From Doryteuthis pealeii (Eukaryota; Mollusca; Cephalopoda; Myopsida; Loliginidae): a stretch of DNA of 64,000 nt. Of this stretch, positions 11,777 through 22,004 are shown in pieces. The stretch spans positions 84,234,836 through 84,298,835 of the forward strand of contig CM042157.1 in the NCBI GenBank assembly GCA_023376005.1. The letters are read 5' to 3'. The notes below the pieces were generated by a model that worked only from the letters and a program-made list of their open reading frames with translations, was not told the DNA's origin and searched no databases. The position numbers were made by a program, and so were the translations under genes. The first letter of the stretch is position 1, and every line of letters begins with the position of its first letter.

Positions 11777-12406
11777 ATCGTCCACAGGAGGTTGGTGCGA
11801 GAATCAAACTAAACGTCACTTATCACGGACCAGTTATCCAGGAGAGTCGCAAAAATACGCGATCCCTAGACTTTACTTATCACAGAACAGTTACCAGGGA
11901 AGGACGTGAAAATAAGCGACTCTACAGAACTCTACTACCAGCAAACTTTCTAGGCGTTGTATCAGCATACTTAAGAAGGCTGATACAATAGCATACTAAC
12001 AGAAGGCTGAGGAACGAGAAACGACCAGACGAAGCGTCTTAACAACAATCCAACCAGCGAGCAGAATACCCCTGTTATCATCACTTCTCCATGAATAGTA
12101 TTTAACCTCACAGATAAGTCTTGTAGCAAATGCCAATACAATTTGCAACAACATTTCTGTACCTTTTGATAATACAAGTGTCTGCATTTTATATTTGTAT
12201 TTGTTTCCTTCTTTCCTCCGAAATAGCCAACTACGGAGAATAAGGGCTCCAACGAATCCCCGTAAATACTCTTATTTACGAACGATGAAATGAACATTAG
12301 AATATACATAATTTTTATTGATTTATTTTCTTAATACCACTTTTGATAATAACGTATCGTTTTCTTTTTGAGATGAATCGTAATAAATATTAACAACAAC
12401 ATTGAA
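11777..12406. other. Low-copy stretch with an unrecognised open frame
   Basis: Sequence is fairly balanced, with no repeat family identified. A minus-strand frame of 112 codons spans 11971-12309. Its peptide has no motif I recognise and runs into Cys/Leu-rich segments. A short inverted repeat (ttgtatcagc...gctgatacaa) lies at 11957-11989. It may be part of an LTR or a UTR; this is undecided. Confidence 0.2.
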
Positions 12407-12598
12407 ATGAGCAATGTTCTCCCTAGAATGGCTGTTCAGACACAAGAGTTTCCATCGGGATCAGTTCCCCTCATGGGAGGACACAACAATAGGATAAGAT
12501 TCCTGCCGCCAAAGCATAGACATGTAAAATACATACCCACTGACAAATCCCCTTTATATATATATATATTGTTCTGTTGTTTTCTTTTTTTAAATATA
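12407..12598 (+). CDS. Possible short coding exon, unrecognised
   Basis: The first 48 or so codons from the ATG have mixed composition (for example PSGSVPLMGGHNN and RIRFLPPKHRHVKYIP). They look more protein-like than the other short frames, after which the frame runs into a (TA)n tract. I recognise no family, see no good splice donor and find no partner exon. It may be a fragment of a retroelement or chance. Confidence 0.15.
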
Positions 12599-12654
12599 TG
12601 ATTATTTTGTTGATAGTTTTTATAATTAATCTTGGTTATTATTAGTTTTAAAAC

Positions 12655-12850
12655 TAACCATTCTCACAAAATAAAATCTTTTAGAATATACACATTGAAG
12701 TGAATATTAATATAAATAAATAAAATATATTTAGTATTATAAAATAACGGGTGCAAGAAAAATAAAACATTTATTGCAAAAACATGGACATAAAATGAGG
12801 GTTCAGTTTATTTTATGGTAGGAATTTACGAGGAACAAGTTAACTACCAA
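12655..12850 (-). repeat. FamL repeat, second copy
   Basis: Inverted relative to 1828-2220. It shares gcaagaaaaataaaacattt and the arm ggtaggaatttacgag, but lacks the opposite foldback arm. Confidence 0.6.
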
Positions 12851-12884
12851 AAGTTATTGTCTCTTTTACTCTGAATTTTTTAGA

Positions 12885-13345
12885 TGAGGCTCGACAATTT
12901 GTATTATTCGAACTATTGTCCTCATTTTTATTGTTATTTACGCAATGTTTCGGCCGATGTGTCCTCTGGCCTTCTTCAGATGTTTCTTCACAAACTCGGT
13001 AATTTCTCTTTGCATTCATAATCGGGAACCTTCACGAAACTTCGAACCGAACCCTTTATTCAATCCACGGGGTTAGACTGTTCTCATTCCGTTAACCATG
13101 ACCGGGTAGAAGTGTTATAACTGTAAACTGTATAAACTCAACCTTTATATGCATTGCGCCATGTGTCCAACTGGATTGAATAAAGGGTTTGGTTTGAAAT
13201 TTCGTCAAGGCTCCCGATTACGGCATGAAGGCTCTCAAGTTCGAAGAGAAGGTTCCCAGGTGCAACAAGAAATACCTGAAGAAGGTTAGAGGGCACATCG
13301 GCCGAAACGTTGTGTAGATAACAATAAAGATGAGGATAATTGTCT
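12885..13345. repeat. FamH, head-to-head pair
   Basis: A full minus-strand unit (12885-13176) is followed by a 5'-truncated plus-strand unit (13176-13345). Both ends therefore carry the same inverted sequence (tattgtcctcat / atgaggacaata type). The units contain gattgaataaagggtt, a ctgaagaagg motif and cggccgaaacgttg. The tRNA-like box ggacacatggcgcaa is at the junction. This layout resembles Penelope-like pseudo-LTRs or a composite SINE, which is inference. Confidence 0.6.
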
Positions 13346-13554
13346 CTTAATTTTCTCTTGATTATCGATTTTTTTTTTTTTTTTTTTTAAATCAAATTTT
13401 AAAAAAAAAAGCCAAACGCTTACCTGTTTCATACTGACTTTGCATGGAGCTCAAATGCGGTTCATCTACAAACAAACAAAAAAACGTATTTTCAAATAAT
13501 TAGAATCATTAAAGAAGGCTGCACAATCTTCATACTTGATTGAATATATATTTC

Positions 13555-13860
13555 ATTATCTGAATAATTTTGATTTTTCGGACTATTGTCCTCATCTTGG
13601 TAGTTATTATAACGTTTAGGCTGCTGTATCCCCCGGCCTTCTTGAGGTGTTCCCTGTGTATCCGAGAATAGTAATGATCCAACTAGGGAAATCATTTTTG
13701 GTAGTTTGACAGTTGATCAAACAGGCGTCGAAGAACTTTTTAAGGATACAACGGTCGAAAAGTTGTGTTAATAACAACCCTAATAAAGATGAGGACAATA
13801 GTCTGAAAAATCAAAATTATTCACACAAGCCTCATCTAAAAAATACAGACATTTTATTAT
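13555..13860. repeat. FamH, diverged unit with inverted ends
   Basis: The left end (ggactattgtcctcatctt) and the right end (aagatgaggacaatagtc) are inverted repeats of about 70 bp. The middle is degenerate, with ggtcgaaaagttgtg in place of the usual ggccgaaacgttgtg. Confidence 0.6.
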
Positions 13861-13865
13861 TTGTC

Positions 13866-14215
13866 TTAATTTTTTTTTAGATGAGGCTCGATCTAAAGGT
13901 TCATTTAATACAGTTCTAAGTGACAATCATCTGTAGGTTGCAGGTTCAATATTGACCACGGGAGATAACATACAATATTTAACATAGCTTAACACTTGTA
14001 CCCAGTCATGGTTAACAGAATGAGAACAGTCAACTCCGATGGATTGAATAAAGGGTTCGGTTCGAAGTTCCGTGAAGACTCCCGATTACGACAAGAAGGT
14101 TCCTGAGTTCAACAAGAAACACCTGAAGAAGGTCGGAAGACACATCGGCCGAAACGCTGTGTATATGTAACAATAAAGGTAAGGACAACAGTCCGAAAAA
14201 TCAAAGTTATACAAA
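13866..14215 (+). repeat. FamH, plus-strand unit
   Basis: It has the tRNA-like box B region (gtaggttgcaggttcaat), then gattgaataaagggttcgg, then cacctgaagaaggtcgg and cggccgaaacgctg, ending in aaggacaacagtccg. This is the most complete plus-strand copy, although part of the left terminus and box A are eroded. Confidence 0.6.
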
Positions 14216-14290
14216 ATATATTTTTGTTCAAATGTGACCTTGTCAATTTAAGAGAGAAAAATACAAAGCTATAATCCAAGGAAGTTTATA

Positions 14291-15119
14291 TCTTATTATA
14301 ATGGAGATTGTGGGTTTTCCTGTCTGTAACCGAAACTATTACTACTCAAGTCATAATTCTCTTAGTTATTAACGTCACATTCTCCATGGTTTTACTTTTA
14401 TTTAAACCTCTCAATTATTGATAAAATTGTTTTACATTATTAATACTGTTCACTATATCTACATACTAATAAAATGCAATTGTATTTATATATACAAGAA
14501 AATAGTGGTTTCCAGTGTGAACGGGAAGGTTAATTTGCATATTGATATTTAAAAAAATGATTCTAATAAATATGTGCTTAGTATTGGGGATTTTTAATTC
14601 TTTGGTTCTATCTTAATGAATATGAGCAAAAATCTCGGGGATAAATCTTAAAAGAAATCTCGGGGATAAATCTTAAAAGAAATCCATTGATGAAAAGAAA
14701 TAACTGTTATTTTATGCTTTACTTTAAAAGAAATAACTGTTATTTTATGCTTTACTTATTATTTTATTATTACTTATTTTATTATTTTATTATTATTTTA
14801 TTATTACTTTATTTTATTATTATTTTATTATTATTTTATTATTACTTATTTTATGCTTTACTTTAAAAGAAATAACTGTTATTTTATGCTTTACTTCCTA
14901 TTTTAACTAAATAATTAAATTAGGAAAATTTAACAATGAAAGACAGAAGTAATGGAAGAGTAAGTTTCAGTTGTTCCATTTTTCTATTATACCCCCCTCT
15001 GTATCAAGTCTTTTTTTATCTGCATTCTTTTTAGTTTCATTAGCCTTTCTAATTCAATATAATATTCTATTACATTAAAACTTAAATACTTGCACCCGGA
15101 GGGTGCATACATTTGCTAG
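14291..15119 (+). mobile_element. Non-autonomous Helitron-like element (Hel), copy 3, expanded
   Basis: It has the same TC start after A and CTAG end before T as copies 1 and 2, with hairpin gcacccggagggtgc. The extra length (829 bp) comes from duplicated segments (aaagaaataactgttatttt repeats) and a TTATTA microsatellite at about 14757-14850. Confidence 0.8.
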
Positions 15120-15121
15120 TA

Positions 15122-15450
15122 TAAGTAAAGAAATAACAAAAGACTTAGAGATTTAGCATTATAGTCTATTTTAGGGAGCTTAGACAAAGTGTCTAACTCT
15201 CCCGACTCATCAGATGCGAATGATGAATTCTTTATTACTTTAAAGGCATTTGAAAACAGATTTTTATTTTTTTATTTTAAACATTTTTTTTTTTAAATTA
15301 AAAAAAAAAAATCTGTTTTCAAATGCCTTTAAAGTAATAAAGAATTCATCATTCGCATCTGATGAGTCGGGAGAGTTAGACGCTTTGTCTAAGCTCCCTG
15401 AAATAGACTATAATGCTAAATCTCTAAGTCTTTTGTTATTTATTTACTTA
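15122..15450. mobile_element. Long foldback element with TA flanks
   Basis: Arms of about 130 bp pair almost perfectly around a T/A-rich loop centred near 15286. The ends are TAAGTAAAG and TTTACTTA, each next to TA (15120-15121, 15451-15452). It abuts the T that borders Hel copy 3. It looks like a palindromic MITE; the open frame across the right arm is a by-product. Confidence 0.7.
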
Positions 15451-15580
15451 TATATTTGCTCTGTGACTCTAACATTAAGAGCACACATTGAGCTCTCAAA
15501 CTGCGACAGGGTTTTTAATTAAAACTCTTGTATCGTAAGGAAGATTTTTTCTCTGGACTTTTGGGTTATATATATTATAT

Positions 15581-15611
<31 letters not shown>

Positions 15612-15775
15612 GCCTTTTTTTTTACTGGTAGCGCACCCCTTATTAAGTTATGCTTAGTAGTAAGTATTTAGCTAACCCCTGTGCCGCCACGGGCAGAATG
15701 TGACTCAAGATCAATTTTAAAGCTGGGCTGAATTCAAAGTTTTCCTTCTCCTAGACTGGTTGCTCTCCCAGTCGA
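15451..15775 (-). repeat. (AT)n and SINE1 tail relic
   Basis: (AT)n occupies about 15567-15611. From 15665 to 15775 the minus strand matches the SINE1 3' part (ctaggagaaggaaaactttg, ttgagtcacattctgcc), without the tRNA head. Confidence 0.5.
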
Positions 15776-15867
15776 TGAAACGTAGAATATGCTGACTGTA
15801 TCCTCTGTAGAAGGCTAATACCCTCTTCCAGAAGAGGTAGGACACTAAACTGCATCTGATAGTGAGG

Positions 15868-15960
15868 CTGTAGTTCTGGAGAGTGTGGAGTGCACCTTAA
15901 TTGCCATTACTATCAGATCCACTTTGACCCGGAGTGGTAGTACCTGTTAGGGTCCCACCT
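15868..15960 (+). mobile_element. RetA fragment
   Basis: The sense-strand internal part (ctctggggaatgtggagt-like, then acccggagtggtagtacctg) ends at gggtcccacct. It is truncated on both sides. Confidence 0.65.
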
Positions 15961-16149
15961 ATTTTTTTCAAGAAAATATTAATTTTTCTGCAATTTTCAT
16001 TGTGTTAAATATGGGGGGGGGTAAATTTCACAGGGTAAAATTGGTGGTACCTAATAATCATTATCTAATCTTAATTAGCATCTTATTTATTATCAATATC
16101 TTTATAAAGGGTCTAGCTGAAATAGATTTGCATCAAAACCATATTATTA

Positions 16150-16484
16150 ATATGTTTAAAATCTTGGAATATGTGTTACATATCATTAATAAATAAATTT
16201 TTACATAGTATATGGCGTGGATAATTTGCATACCGGTTTTAACAAAACAGTGTTTAATAAATAATTACTTGATGTTATTGATTTCTAATATTATTGTTTT
16301 ATTCTGAAATGTATTAAAAGCAATCCTATGTATAATTTTATATTGAAATCAATTAGAATAAAGTAAAAAAAGTTAACTTTTTTGTGTTCTTATTTAATTT
16401 CATTAGTCTTTCTAAATCAATATAATATTTAATTATATTAAAACTTAAATACTTGTGTCCAGAGGGTGGATTTTTTTTTACTAG
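16150..16484 (+). mobile_element. Hel relic, 3' part
   Basis: It keeps the Hel sequence from gtgtttaataaat through ttaaaacttaaatacttg and ends actag before a T. The hairpin is degraded (tgtccagagggtgga). The 5' end cannot be placed. Confidence 0.55.
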
Positions 16485-16752
16485 TAAAAATAATGCATTA
16501 ATACATCGTACTATTTATTACATGTTGATCATTTCAAATTATTATCTTATATTTTTGTGCTCTTTTCATACGAGAAATGCTTTTTTTTTTTTGGGAAGTT
16601 AAATATGGTTTTTCTGCATTCCATAATTTAGGCAGCTGAATAAAAACAAAAGACAGGAGGGGGGCGGGTGGGGGAAGAAAAATGAAAAAAAAAAAAACCA
16701 TCATCCTCACAGCCAAAATACACAAAAAAAATTAATCAAGATAACGCTACAA

Positions 16753-16789
<37 letters not shown>

Positions 16790-17542
16790 TGTTTGTTAAT
16801 TCCATAATCAGTTTTATAATTTTTGTTCTTTATTTGTTTGATTTTTTTTTTTGGGGGGGGGGGTGAGTATCAATCCCCCCCCCCCCACCGGAATGGAAGA
16901 AAATTACGTTTTATATTTTCACCTGGTAAAGTCACAACCCCGAGGAGGAATGCGATGATTTTGGCCGTTCTCTGACACATCTCTCCTTGGTCTACAGCTG
17001 GAACTCAAAACATCTCCTGCCATCACATCATGGGGAGACAGAGAAAAAGAGAGGAGGGGTGAAGTACGAGGGGATAGATACGTTACATCCAAACAGATTA
17101 GAACAATTCAATCTTTTTTTTTTTTTTCTGGCTTTCGCCCTGGCAAAGTCCCTGTTGTCCACGTTTAGAGTCAGGTTTCCATTTGGTGATGGTAATGGAT
17201 ACTTACACCTTTCAATCACCAGGCCAATGCTCTGCCAATTTCAGCTAACCTATAGTTTTTGTTTTTGTTATTGTTGTTGTATTAATTATTTGTAGTTGCC
17301 TTGTAGCAGGTCAAACAATAGAAAATAGAGTTGTTATAACTTTATGTTATGAACACAATAAATTCATGTATTCATTTCGATTTCAACTGATTACAGATAA
17401 GGAGGTGTCTTTTTTTTTTTAATTTCAGTCGTCCTTCTCGCAATGGCAGTTGAGATAAAACCTTAAATATTTCGGCTTCTCAACCAACAGAACCCAAAAA
17501 TCAAGGACGCATACAAATATGATAGCCACAATAATAAAAATT
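16485..17542. other. Unassigned sequence with simple repeats
   Basis: There is (TA)n at 16756-16795 and G/C runs at 16852-16886. An open frame at 16987-17295 is not recognisable and ends in low-complexity sequence. Confidence 0.4.
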
Positions 17543-17640
17543 GGTTGGTTGTTTAGTTAGTGGATTTTTAACGGCCTATTAACCTGTCTGGGATTATTTC
17601 CTGCCAAGAGGTAAAGAAATAATATATGTTGTATATCTAT
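17543..17640 (-). mobile_element. RetA tail fragment
   Basis: ggttggttgtttagttag followed by taacggcctattaacc is a diverged RetA tail. The body is absent. Confidence 0.5.
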
Positions 17641-17814
17641 ATTTACACTTTTTGGTTAACGGTTTTAACAAAATGTTAGCATCGTTGGGGATCATGTTGA
17701 GGTATTTGTTTTGTATGCCATTGATCAGGTTCATGTTTATATTTTTTGTATAATTTTATTTACATAAAAAAGGACAGAATGTCATCTATGTTGACGTTTT
17801 CAAATAGATCTTTC

Positions 17815-18177
17815 GGCTGAACTTGCACAAAGGTGTCAAAATTAGGGTGACCCAGAAAAAACAGAACCCTCAGATTTTGTAATAAAACTTAATTTTAACT
17901 ATGGGGGTGTAGGGTTAGGGTTTAGGGTTAGTTTAATGGGAAAATAATAAATAATTTGGGTTCTATTTTTTCTGGGTCACCCTGTATACCGGTGACCCAG
18001 AAAAAACAGAATCCACAAATTTTGTAATAAAACTTAATTTTAAACTAGGGGGGTTAGGGGTTAGGGTTGGGGTTGGGGTTGGGGTTTAAGGTTAGTTTAA
18101 TGGGAAAATAAATAAATAATTTGGGTTCTGTTTTTTCTGGGTCACCCTAATTTTGACACCTTTGTGCAAGTTCAGCC
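17815..18177. mobile_element. TelC inverted-repeat DNA element, two-unit copy
   Basis: The ends are inverted (ggctgaacttgcacaaaggt... and ...acctttgtgcaagttcagcc), about 50 bp each. They are flanked by an exact 8-bp duplication, gatctttc, at 17807-17814 and 18178-18185. Inside are two units bounded by gtgacccagaaaaaacaga and its inverse. Each carries a G-rich block of ggttaggg-type motifs (17906-17932 and 18048-18094). It is non-coding, so it is moved in trans. An 8-bp duplication fits hAT, P or Zisupton; the superfamily is not assignable from the termini alone. Confidence 0.8.
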
Positions 18178-18185
18178 GATCTTTC

Positions 18186-18574
18186 ATATTATTGGCATTA
18201 AAAAAAGGTTTTTGGTGTGAGCAAAAATCTTACATTTTATGAGTAAGTGTTTAACAGTACAAGGTGTTTGATATGTTTCTCACTGTGGTTGTTGTTTTAA
18301 GAATAAAGGAGTGCATAATTATTGTGTGACCAATGTGTAATCGACATAATGAAAAGGAATCGAAGGAATAGTGAAAATGAAAATGAAAATTGTCACAAGT
18401 AGTTTTCGAATTGGATTTCTCAAAATCAGAACATCATTTGGAATGGGTTTTCAGAAATACAATTTTTGAATCAATTTACCATTTACAATTTTATCATGTT
18501 CGGAAAAATGAAGAATAAATCGTAATAATAAGGACCAGCGAGATCCATGTTGTATACCATGGTGTGATCTATAT
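18186..18574. other. Unassigned AT-rich sequence
   Basis: No gene or repeat family is recognised. Confidence 0.4.
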
Positions 18575-18960
18575 ATTAATAATCATATTCCTTAATTGTA
18601 CGACTGTTATCATCTTGCAACACTCTCTGGTTAAAAATGAGACCATCCAAATCTTCCAAGATGAAACGCCAAAATGTAAATCCTGATTATCTGCTGTTGC
18701 TAATCCGCTGAATTTTATTTCTTATGAGTGTCGTCACCTCAGCTAAATAATGGACCATTCCATTTTTATTATACAGAAAGGGAGGAAAAACGACATGCTA
18801 CAAACTATATGAGAGAGAGAGGGGGGAGAAAGGGGGGAGAAAGAAAGGGGAGGGAGAGAGAGGAGGGAATGAGCGCGTAAGGGTGTTGCAATATGATATT
18901 ATGATATATCCAAAATCCTGTTAGTAATTCAACTATTGCAACGTTTGTTATTGAAAAATA
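18575..18960 (-). repeat. FamG repeat
   Basis: Minus-strand copy sharing gttgcaagatgataacag, the ttagctgaggtgacgacac segment and a purine-rich middle with the copies at 9541 and 22005. The expanded G/A tract at 18808-18865 is copy-specific. Confidence 0.6.
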
Positions 18961-19140
18961 GTTTAATAAGTAAAAAGTCTAATAATCTTGATTTAATTAT
19001 CTTTCTCTTTCTTTCTATCCTTTCCATTGAAACAGACAATACTTCGATTTTGCGTCACCGCTTCCGCGCTCTCACCCCCCTCTCTCTCTCTCTTTTCTTC
19101 TTTTCTCATTATAATTTCTTCTTAGGTTAGATAAATTAAA

Positions 19141-19580
19141 GTGACGATTCTTCAGAGCCGTAGTTGTATCAGTGCTACTGTATGGCTACACCACTTGAAC
19201 CCTAACGAAGAGCCTAGAAAATGAGATAGCCTGGAGCTAAACAAGAATGATGTGTGCTGTCTTAAACAAACAGTGGAAAACAGTATCTCTCACTCATACA
19301 CAAAAAACCCAACTGTATGGTCACTTACCCCAATCATACAAACCCTATGAGTATGACGGACAAGGCACCCTGGACACTGATGGAAAAGCAAGGACGAACT
19401 CATAAACGACATTCTCTTTTGGAAACCTGCACATGGGCACACTAGTGTGGGTCGTCCAGCAAGGATCAGTTCTGTGCGGATTTGGATGCAGCACAGAGGA
19501 CCTCTCGGGGTTAATGACCGATAGGGACGGTTGGGGAGAGATTATCATGGATATCCGTGCTGTCAGCACCACCTGATGAT
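19141..19580 (+). pseudogene. Non-LTR retrotransposon ORF2, C-terminal end (broken)
   Basis: In shifting frames it encodes the end of a LINE polymerase protein: an LTKSLENEIAW-like segment, then QLYGHLP, then an HMGTLVWVV-like stretch, then DRDGWGEIIMDIRA, followed by stop codons and a short (GAT)n tail. The same tail occurs intact at 23000-23262. In-frame stops and frameshifts show it is dead. Upstream endonuclease and RT domains are absent, as expected for 5' truncation. Confidence 0.7.
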
Positions 19581-19651
19581 GATGAAAATTAACATTTTCA
19601 TATAACTATACAAACTTTTAAACAGTTTCCTGTTATTTACTAACCATTGCT

Positions 19652-20030
19652 CGATTGATTGATTTTAACGGCATGTCATATCGTCTAGGGTTATTTTATT
19701 CCAAAAAGTTAGGGAATTGCATTCATTGTATGTCTATACATACCTTTTTTTGTTTACTTGCTTCTTAAGTCGAATACAAATCATTTTCAAACATATCTAT
19801 TTGACCCTAACAAATACTACGCACCATTGTTTAGAGTGGATCTGAGAGTAATTGCAAATGAAGGGGTACTCCATACTCTCTAGATATCCCTTTTTGTGGG
19901 AGGTCTTACACCTTCACAGGTGATACAGTCAGCGTACTCTAAACCCCACCGACAGTCTGTTTGCTTAATCAGTCATACTGGCGTTAGGTTGCTTACAATA
20001 TCTGCTGTTGGTAAGTTGTCACCCACTTAA
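19652..20030 (-). mobile_element. RetA subfamily A2 copy
   Basis: The minus-strand A2 body has taacggcatgtca at the tail side and accccaccgacag at the right. It differs from RetA in the middle and in a G-rich hinge. Other A2 copies are at 25255, 43133, 48695 and 60548. Confidence 0.65.
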
Positions 20031-20485
20031 ATACTGAACAGCCTCATTGCTGCTTAACTTCAGTGATCTAAATGAATATTGGAGGGGAGGGGAAATAATA
20101 TTAAAATAAAATAGAATTAAAAAAAATCTCCCAGGAACCCTCAGACAAGAAGCATCCTCTGAGCATGCGCAGAAAAAGCCCCCTTTCTATAATCAAGAAA
20201 ATCCCTCGGCCATTCCAACTCAGGTCTTGACTGGGATCAGACGCTACTACTGGGACAGGAAGAAATTTCCCCTCTACAAAAGAGCAATGAACTTAGAATA
20301 AAAGTCTGAAACCTAAAAATGCCTTATGTCTTTGTCTCTTCTTTTCCATTCCTTTAATTCCTTTTCAGCTTGACAACCATGAGAAAGAAGAACCGAATTT
20401 AATGGAGTTCAAAAGAGACAACCTGCAAACACGCACCAGAAACGACCTTAAATCCACATAAAACAACAACCTTACCCCATAATAT
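20031..20485. other. Unassigned low-copy stretch with short coding-like pieces
   Basis: A short frame, GIRRYYWDRKKFPLYKRAM (20230-20288), ends at a TAA beside aataaa. A second piece follows a good polypyrimidine tract and cag at about 20370 (DNHEKEEPNLMEFKRD...). Both look like retroelement or terminal-exon debris. I do not recognise the protein. Confidence 0.25.
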
Positions 20486-20493
20486 CTTAGGTC

Positions 20494-21160
20494 GACTGAA
20501 CTTGCATAAAGATGTCAAAATTAGGGTGACCCAGAAAAACAGAACTCAGATTATTTATTAATTTTCCCATTAAACTAACCTTAAACCCCAACCTCAAGCC
20601 CTAGCCCTAACCCCTAAGCCTAGCCCTAAACCCCCCTAGTTAAAATTAACAGTTTTATTACAAAATTTGTGGGTTCTGTTTTTTCTGGGTCACCAGTATA
20701 CAGGGTAACCCAGAAAAAACAGAACCCAAATTATTTATTAATTTTCCCATTAAACTAATCCTAAACCCCAACCCCTAGACCCCATAGTTAAAATCAACAG
20801 TTTTATTACAAAATTTGTGGGTTCTGTTTTTTTCTGGGTCACCAGTATACAGGGTAACCAAGAAAAAACAGAACCCAAATTATTTATTAATTTTCCCATT
20901 AAACTAACCCTAAACCCCCCCATAATTAAAATTAACAGTTTTATTACAAAATTTGTGGGTTCTGTTTTTTCTGGGTCACCAGTATACAGGGTAACCCAGA
21001 AAAAACAGAACCCAAATTATTTATTAATTTTCCCATTAAACTAACCCTAAACCCCAACCCCTAGACCCCATAGTTAAAATCAACAGTTTTATTACAAAAT
21101 TTGTGGGTTCTGTTTTTTTCTGGGTCACCCTAATTTTGACACCTTTGAGCAAGTTCAGCC
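20494..21160. mobile_element. TelC inverted-repeat DNA element, four-unit copy
   Basis: It has the same termini as 17815-18177, flanked by an exact 8-bp duplication, cttaggtc (20486-20493 and 21161-21168). Four tandem units of about 140-200 bp lie inside. Each is bounded by inverted gtgacccagaaaaaacaga motifs and holds ccctaaacccc-type sequence. Neighbouring units are joined by agtatacagggta. Unit number differs from the other copy, so units expand or contract. The 75-codon frame here is repeat-derived. Confidence 0.8.
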
Positions 21161-21168
21161 CTTAGGTC

Positions 21169-21460
21169 TCCACTATACATTTCTAGATTTCGGAATCTGG
21201 ACAAGAAAGCGGCAACACCAGTTTATTTCCAAAGTGTTCGGAAATTTGATTTAAATTGACTGTTAACTGAGATTTCAAAGACATAGTAACATTTTGTGGT
21301 GAAATTACCTGTTCTTTGATTTTCTAATATTATCTTAAAAGCAAGCACCGTTTCTATTAAACGTTCAAGCAATTTCATTTTTTACTTGTTATGCATTTCT
21401 TAACAAAACAAAACCGTCCTATAAACACAATGAGTGAATTATTCGAACAAGCACACGCAC
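21169..21460. other. Unassigned sequence
   Basis: No recognised feature. Confidence 0.4.
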
Positions 21461-21461
<1 letters not shown>

Positions 21462-21503
<42 letters not shown>

Positions 21504-21700
21504 TATTATAATTTTTTTATGCTTGAAGGCAATTACAATGCGTATATCGCATAAAATTCGATAATTATAGTAAATAAACATGACAAGTGAATCTTGGCAA
21601 AGGATCGTTCGGTGTGTAGAACATCGTACAGACTGTTTCAACTTTATTAAGTCTCATCAGCGATGTATACTAACAATTTCCCTCCGAAATATATATATAT
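21462..21700 (-). repeat. Ribozyme-bearing AT-ended repeat
   Basis: It is bounded by TA microsatellites (21463-21505 and 21690-21702). On the minus strand it holds the hammerhead at 21621-21666 followed by a tail containing cgcattgtaattgccttcaa. That 20-mer recurs at 63475-63494 on the plus strand, so the repeat is dispersed. Penelope-like elements and retrozymes are known carriers of such ribozymes; which one this is cannot be told. Confidence 0.55.
21621..21666 (-). ncRNA. Hammerhead ribozyme motif, complete minimal type I
   Basis: Read 5' to 3' on the minus strand. Stem I is ACATCG paired with CGATGT. The core CTGATGA is followed by stem II GACTT/AAGTT with loop AATA. GAA then leads to stem III ACA/TGT with loop GTC, and A is the base before the predicted cleavage. 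Every conserved core base is present and all three stems form (one G-U pair in stem II). A stem III of only three pairs is known from retroelement hammerheads, which tend to act as dimers. Self-cleavage is predicted from sequence only. Confidence 0.75.
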
Positions 21701-21704
21701 AAAA

Positions 21705-21935
21705 GTAAAGGTAAAGTCGTCGGGGCGGCCTAATGTCGGTATCAGCCATGCAGCGAGGGAGTCTATCCCCTTTTCACTAGCGCTAGACCAAGGAGATTAT
21801 TTTAGAGTCTGAGGTGGAGCGCCACACCTACCATCAGCTTCTTACTTTACCGCACAGATCCCTGTGCTACTCATACGCTAAGTTGGAGAGGGCGGGTATC
21901 GAACTAGGAACCTTGTGGTTTCTAGGCGAACGCTA
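21705..21935 (-). mobile_element. SINE2 copy, full length
   Basis: On the minus strand the tRNA-derived head (aaggttcctagttcgatacc, box B) is at the right. The body has tagcgctagtgaaaagggga and the end is ggccgccccgacgac. Box A is partly lost into a TA microsatellite. Confidence 0.8.
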
Positions 21936-22004
21936 TATATATATATATATAAACATCAAGATTTAAGGATATAAAATATAACAGAACTAACAGGACCTGT
22001 GGAT

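Noticed and set aside
15340..15400. CTGATGAG in the foldback right arm as a hammerhead
   Set aside because: No GAAA follows a stem at the correct distance.
17900..18100. TTAGGG-like block as a telomere
   Set aside because: Short, degenerate and inside a mobile element with a target duplication; not a chromosome end.
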